Source of the DNA: Phyllobacterium sp. YR531
GTDB lineage: Bacteria; Pseudomonadota; Alphaproteobacteria; Rhizobiales; Rhizobiaceae
Reading direction: 5' to 3'
Assembly: GCF_000282595.1 (NCBI RefSeq)
Contig: NZ_AKIZ01000024.1
Location: 1 to 62,655 of the forward strand
DNA: 62,655 bases
Position numbers and translations under genes: made by a program. Shown piece by piece: positions 59,430 to 62,655 of this stretch (position 1 is the first letter of the stretch; each line of letters opens with the position of its first letter). The notes below the pieces were generated by a model that saw only the letters and a program-made list of their open reading frames with translations, did not search any database and was not told the DNA's origin.

Positions 59430-62400
59430 ATGAGCGAGATTGAAATGACGAAGGTTACAGCAGGTATTTTCAGCACCAATTCTTCTCCCAAGGCTGCGCG
59501 TTTTGCAGGCAACTGGCTGGCGGGGGCGGCAGAAAGCCGCTCCGCCCGCCGCCGCCTCAATGCCATCCTTCGCCTTGCCTGCCGCACGCTTGGTTTGAAG
59601 CGTGGCAAGGGTCTCGGCATGTTGGGTGTGGCTGCTGCTGTGGTGGTTGGTCTGGCTTCGCCGGTAATGGCTCAGACTACCGCTGGGCCAGTGATTGCTT
59701 CTTCGCCGCAGATTGGGTTGGAAGCCAAGCCAGTGCCTGCTGGCAGCTTCAGGCTACCTGACGGTTTTGCATTTGTCGACGCTACTAATAGATCAAGCTT
59801 ACTTGAATTCACTGTGCATGCGGGTGCCATCATACGTTCATCTGGTCAGGTCCAGCATGCGCCGTTTCAATTTGTTCCGACTAACGTGATTTTGGAGAAA
59901 GATTATACATTTTTAAGTGGGGAGGGGGTTTTTCCTGCTGGTACAACATTTGATGGTCCTGTTACAATGGCAGCTGGTACTGAAACAGGCTATAAAACTT
60001 GGTTTCCTAAAGGTACCGTTTTCCCTCTAGGTACTGTGCGAGATAGTGGCAAAAACCCCATCCCTGGGATTACGCCAGGTGTCCCCACAAGTGAAGCTGT
60101 TGTAGTCAATGGACTAATATTTCCAAAGAAAGATAAGCTCCAACCTGGCCTAGACACCCGGTTTTCTCAAATCAAGATCAATACCGACGCCAACAGCAAG
60201 CCGGCACAAACGAGCACTGACGTTCCCGGCGACATCGCCATCGGTTCCGGTGCTATTGCTAAAGGTAAGATCGGTGCGGATGTTCCCAATCATCCTGAAG
60301 CAAAATATCATTCTGCCACAGCGATTGGTAAAAATGCTAGCGCCGAGGGGGATGATGCCGTAGCCATCGGAAGCCTTGCTTGGGTGAAGGGAGATGAAGG
60401 TCTTGCTTTGGGTGGGAATGCCGTTGTCGATAAAGATAATAGCGTCGCGCTTGGGGCGGGGGCGAATGCTTTCCATAAAAATAGTGTGGCATTAGGACAT
60501 GTTTCCGTTACCGAGGATGTCCATTCTGTTGGCAACGACGTGACCCTGAACGGTAAGTCCTATACAATAGGTTCCCATGGTATGGGGGTTGTGAGTATCG
60601 GATCGAAGCGCTTCGGCCCATCCCGTACGCGCCAGATCATCAATGTAGCACCCGGCGTTGTTGCACCGGGCAGCACGGATGCAACCAATGGTGAGCAGCT
60701 TCATGTTGCCTATGACAGCATCAATGAGCTTGGAAAGACGGTCAAGGATCAGGGCGACAGGCTGACGGCGGCTGAAGGCACCATTGCAACGCAAGGCAGC
60801 AAGATCGGTGCCTTGGATAAAACCGTAACGGATCAGGGCGACAGGCTGACGACAGCTGAGGGCGCACTGAAAACACAGAGTGATACTCTTATCACACATG
60901 GCAAGCAGATCGGTGATCTCAAGCAGGAATTGAACGCTGGTAAGACCGGACTTGTGCAGAATGATCCGACGGGCAAAGAAATTAGTATTGGGGGAGATTC
61001 AACTGCCAAGACGGTGGACTTTAGCGGTAAAACTCCCCAGCTTGATGCCAATGGCAATCCGGTGAAAGATGCCAATGGCAATACGGTCATGATTGATGCG
61101 GATCGTACGCTGACCGGCGTTGCTCCCGGCGTTAAGCCGAATGACGTGGTCAACAAGGGCCAGCTTGATGGCGTTGAAAAGCAGGCTGCTGCTGCACAGG
61201 AAGCGGCTGACAAGGTCAAGCTGACGGCGGATGCTTCGGCCAAGCAGATCGGCAATCTTGAAACATCGGTCAAGGATCAGGGCGATGCCCTCAACGTACA
61301 TAACAAGCAAATCGGTGCATTGCAGAAAAATGCACTTCTGCATGACGGAACTGCTTATAATGCCAACCATAATGGTACAAAGAGCCGGATCATCAATGTT
61401 GAGAATGGTGTTGATGTCAGTGATGCGGCCACTGTGGGTCAGTTGGATGATCTCAAGCAGTCACTGAGCGCCGGCAAGACCGGACTTGTGCAGAACGATC
61501 CGACGGGCAAGGAAATTAGCATTGGTGGAGATTCAACCGCCAAGACGGTGGACTTTGGCGGCAAGACCCCGCAGCTTGATGCTAATGGCAAGCCAGTACT
61601 TGATGCGAATGGCAAGCCGGTTCTTGTGGATGCTGATCGTACACTGACTGGCGTTGCTCCCGGCGTTAATGCAAATGATGCGGTCAACAAGGGCCAGCTT
61701 GATGCGGTTGTTGAGGCTTCAAAGGCAATCGGCGGTTCAATTGCCGGTGCACTTGGCGGCGGTGCGACGATTGACAAGGATGGCAAGGTCACGTTGCCGA
61801 CATTGAGCCTTACAAGCCTTGGCAATGATGCCAGCGGCAAGCCGGTTACTCAGCCAGGCACAATCGTCGATGGGCTGAATGCTGTGGATGCGGTAGTCAA
61901 GGGTCAAGGTGACAGGCTGGCGACGGCTGAAGGCGCGCTTACCGCGCAGGGCAACAAGCTGACAGCGGCAGAAAACACGCTGAAAACACAGGGTGATGCG
62001 CTTGCCATACACGATAAGCAAATCGTTGCATTGGCGAAAAATACACTTCTGCATGACGGAACTGCTTATAATGCCAATCACAATGGTGCCAAGAACCGGA
62101 TTATCAATGTCGAGAATGGTGTTGATGTCAGTGATGCGGCCACTGTGGGTCAGTTGGATGATCTCAAGCAGTCACTGAGCGCTGGTAAGACCGGACTTGT
62201 ACAGAATGATCCGACGGGTAAGGAAATTAGCATTGGCGGAGATTCAACCGCCAAGACGGTGGACTTTGGCGGTAAAACTCCTCAGCTTGATGCCAATGGC
62301 AATCCGGTGAAAGATGCCAATGGCAATACGGTCATGATTGATGCAGATCGTACACTGACCGGCGTTGCTCCCGGCGTTAATGCAAATGATGCGGTCAACA

Positions 62401-62655
62401 AGACTCAGCTTGATGGCGTTGAAAAGCAAGCTGCTGCTGCACAGGAAGCCGCTGATAAGGTCAAGCTGACGGCGGATGCTTCGGCCAAGAAGATCGATGC
62501 CCTTGACACGACGGTCAAGGATCAGGGCGGTCGTTTGACTGCGACTGAGGGAGCGCTTACCACACAAGGCAAGCAGATCGGCGACCTTGAAACGTCAGTC
62601 AAGGATCAGGGTGGTCGTTTGACTACGGCTGAGAACACGCTGAAAACACAGGGTG
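59430..62655 (+). CDS. Trimeric autotransporter adhesin (YadA/BtaE-like), 5' part, runs off the window
   Basis: Open from ATG 59430 (or ATG 59445) to the right edge, 1075 codons without stop. A long basic leader precedes a hydrophobic signal core ending near VMAQ-T, typical of large autotransporters. YadA-type head repeats follow (AIGSGAIAKG, AIGKNASAEG, AIGSLAWVKG, ALGGNAVVDK), then the neck RQIINVAPGVVAPGSTDATN, and then alternating coiled-coil stalk segments (TVKDQGDRLTAAEG) and neck-like modules (RIINVENGVDVSDAATVGQL; TLTGVAPG-NDAVNKGQLD). The C-terminal membrane anchor lies beyond the edge. It should mediate adhesion to host cells or matrix. Confidence 0.92.
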   Translation, partial: MSEIEMTKVTAGIFSTNSSPKAARFAGNWLAGAAESRSARRRLNAILRLACRTLGLKRGKGLGMLGVAAAVVVGLASPVMAQTTAGPVIASSPQIGLEAKPVPAGSFRLPDGFAFVDATNRSSLLEFTVHAGAIIRSSGQVQHAPFQFVPTNVILEKDYTFLSGEGVFPAGTTFDGPVTMAAGTETGYKTWFPKGTVFPLGTVRDSGKNPIPGITPGVPTSEAVVVNGLIFPKKDKLQPGLDTRFSQIKINTDANSKPAQTSTDVPGDIAIGSGAIAKGKIGADVPNHPEAKYHSATAIGKNASAEGDDAVAIGSLAWVKGDEGLALGGNAVVDKDNSVALGAGANAFHKNSVALGHVSVTEDVHSVGNDVTLNGKSYTIGSHGMGVVSIGSKRFGPSRTRQIINVAPGVVAPGSTDATNGEQLHVAYDSINELGKTVKDQGDRLTAAEGTIATQGSKIGALDKTVTDQGDRLTTAEGALKTQSDTLITHGKQIGDLKQELNAGKTGLVQNDPTGKEISIGGDSTAKTVDFSGKTPQLDANGNPVKDANGNTVMIDADRTLTGVAPGVKPNDVVNKGQLDGVEKQAAAAQEAADKVKLTADASAKQIGNLETSVKDQGDALNVHNKQIGALQKNALLHDGTAYNANHNGTKSRIINVENGVDVSDAATVGQLDDLKQSLSAGKTGLVQNDPTGKEISIGGDSTAKTVDFGGKTPQLDANGKPVLDANGKPVLVDADRTLTGVAPGVNANDAVNKGQLDAVVEASKAIGGSIAGALGGGATIDKDGKVTLPTLSLTSLGNDASGKPVTQPGTIVDGLNAVDAVVKGQGDRLATAEGALTAQGNKLTAAENTLKTQGDALAIHDKQIVALAKNTLLHDGTAYNANHNGAKNRIINVENGVDVSDAATVGQLDDLKQSLSAGKTGLVQNDPTGKEISIGGDSTAKTVDFGGKTPQLDANGNPVKDANGNTVMIDADRTLTGVAPGVNANDAVNKTQLDGVEKQAAAAQEAADKVKLTADASAKKIDALDTTVKDQGGRLTATEGALTTQGKQIGDLETSVKDQGGRLTTAENTLKTQG
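60942..62400 (+). repeat. Long internal repeats in the adhesin stalk
   Basis: A near-identical module (encoding KTGLVQNDPTGKEIS, then STAKTVDF-GKTPQLDANG, then ADRTLTGVAPG) starts at about 60942, 61476 and 62187, steps of 534 and 711 bases. The lead-in LLHDGTAYNANHNG-K-RIINVENGV recurs at about 61340 and 62050. Such DNA can recombine and change stalk length. Confidence 0.8.

Noticed and set aside
60492-62567. Several repeated minus-strand frames across the adhesin
   Set aside because: They repeat because the adhesin DNA repeats; the plus-strand frame is open throughout with clear YadA head, neck and stalk motifs.

Overview
The window looks like a chromosomal segment of an alphaproteobacterium of the Brucella/Ochrobactrum group (Brucellaceae, Rhizobiales). 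The signs are a MucR/Ros zinc-finger regulator, a BioR regulator with two TTATAGATAA boxes, a feuN-feuP-feuQ / ccmI-E-F-H block, DUF5330, DUF1491, DUF2336 and DUF6456 proteins, and long palindromic repeats like those of Brucella.

Region by region: 0-4.7 kb holds cytochrome c genes, small exported proteins, a solitary SsuA-like binding protein, a LysE-type exporter and an ABM enzyme. 4.7-8.2 kb holds an AraC regulator and a biotin module (bioB, bioY, bioR). 8.2-12.2 kb holds oligopeptidase B, msrB and mucR. 12.3-14.8 kb holds a two-gene module matching the gene transfer agent (GTA) activators GafY (DnaA domain IV-like) and GafZ (DUF6456), then a VapBC pair and sufE. 14.8-23.6 kb holds a membrane PAS histidine kinase with a peptidoglycan-binding partner, two inverted copies of a ~185 bp repeat, and small housekeeping proteins. 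23.7-28.6 kb is a chaperone-usher fimbrial operon of the SCPU/Csu type. 28.8-31.9 kb holds a class A PBP and a LysE exporter.

31.98-52.0 kb is a full RcGTA-type structural cluster in canonical order: TerS, TerL, portal, g3.5, prohead protease, capsid, adaptor, stopper, tail terminator, major tail protein, g10, g10.1, tape measure, distal tail, hub, NlpC/P60 peptidase and megatron. A good sigma-70-like promoter precedes it. There is no integrase, repressor or replication gene, so it is a GTA rather than a temperate prophage.

The most striking feature lies inside the GTA. The prohead protease is not the usual ~200 residues but 546, with a linker and a C-terminal domain resembling nucleotidyltransferase-fold polymorphic toxins (GS...DxD). 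It is followed by an AT-rich ~3.9 kb array of probable immunity genes: three paralogues of one family plus two remnants of it, a pair of paralogous membrane proteins, an orphan protein and an Imm42-like protein. Inside the array lies a 230 bp direct duplication of the protease 3' region that ends in the stop expected of a normal 197-residue protease. This is the architecture of toxin-module displacement known from CdiA/Rhs loci, here built into a gene transfer agent.

52.1-59.1 kb holds feuNPQ, a lipoprotein and the cytochrome c maturation operon ccmIEFH, which would serve the cytochromes at the left end. From 59.4 kb to the window edge runs the 5' part of a trimeric autotransporter adhesin with internal repeats.
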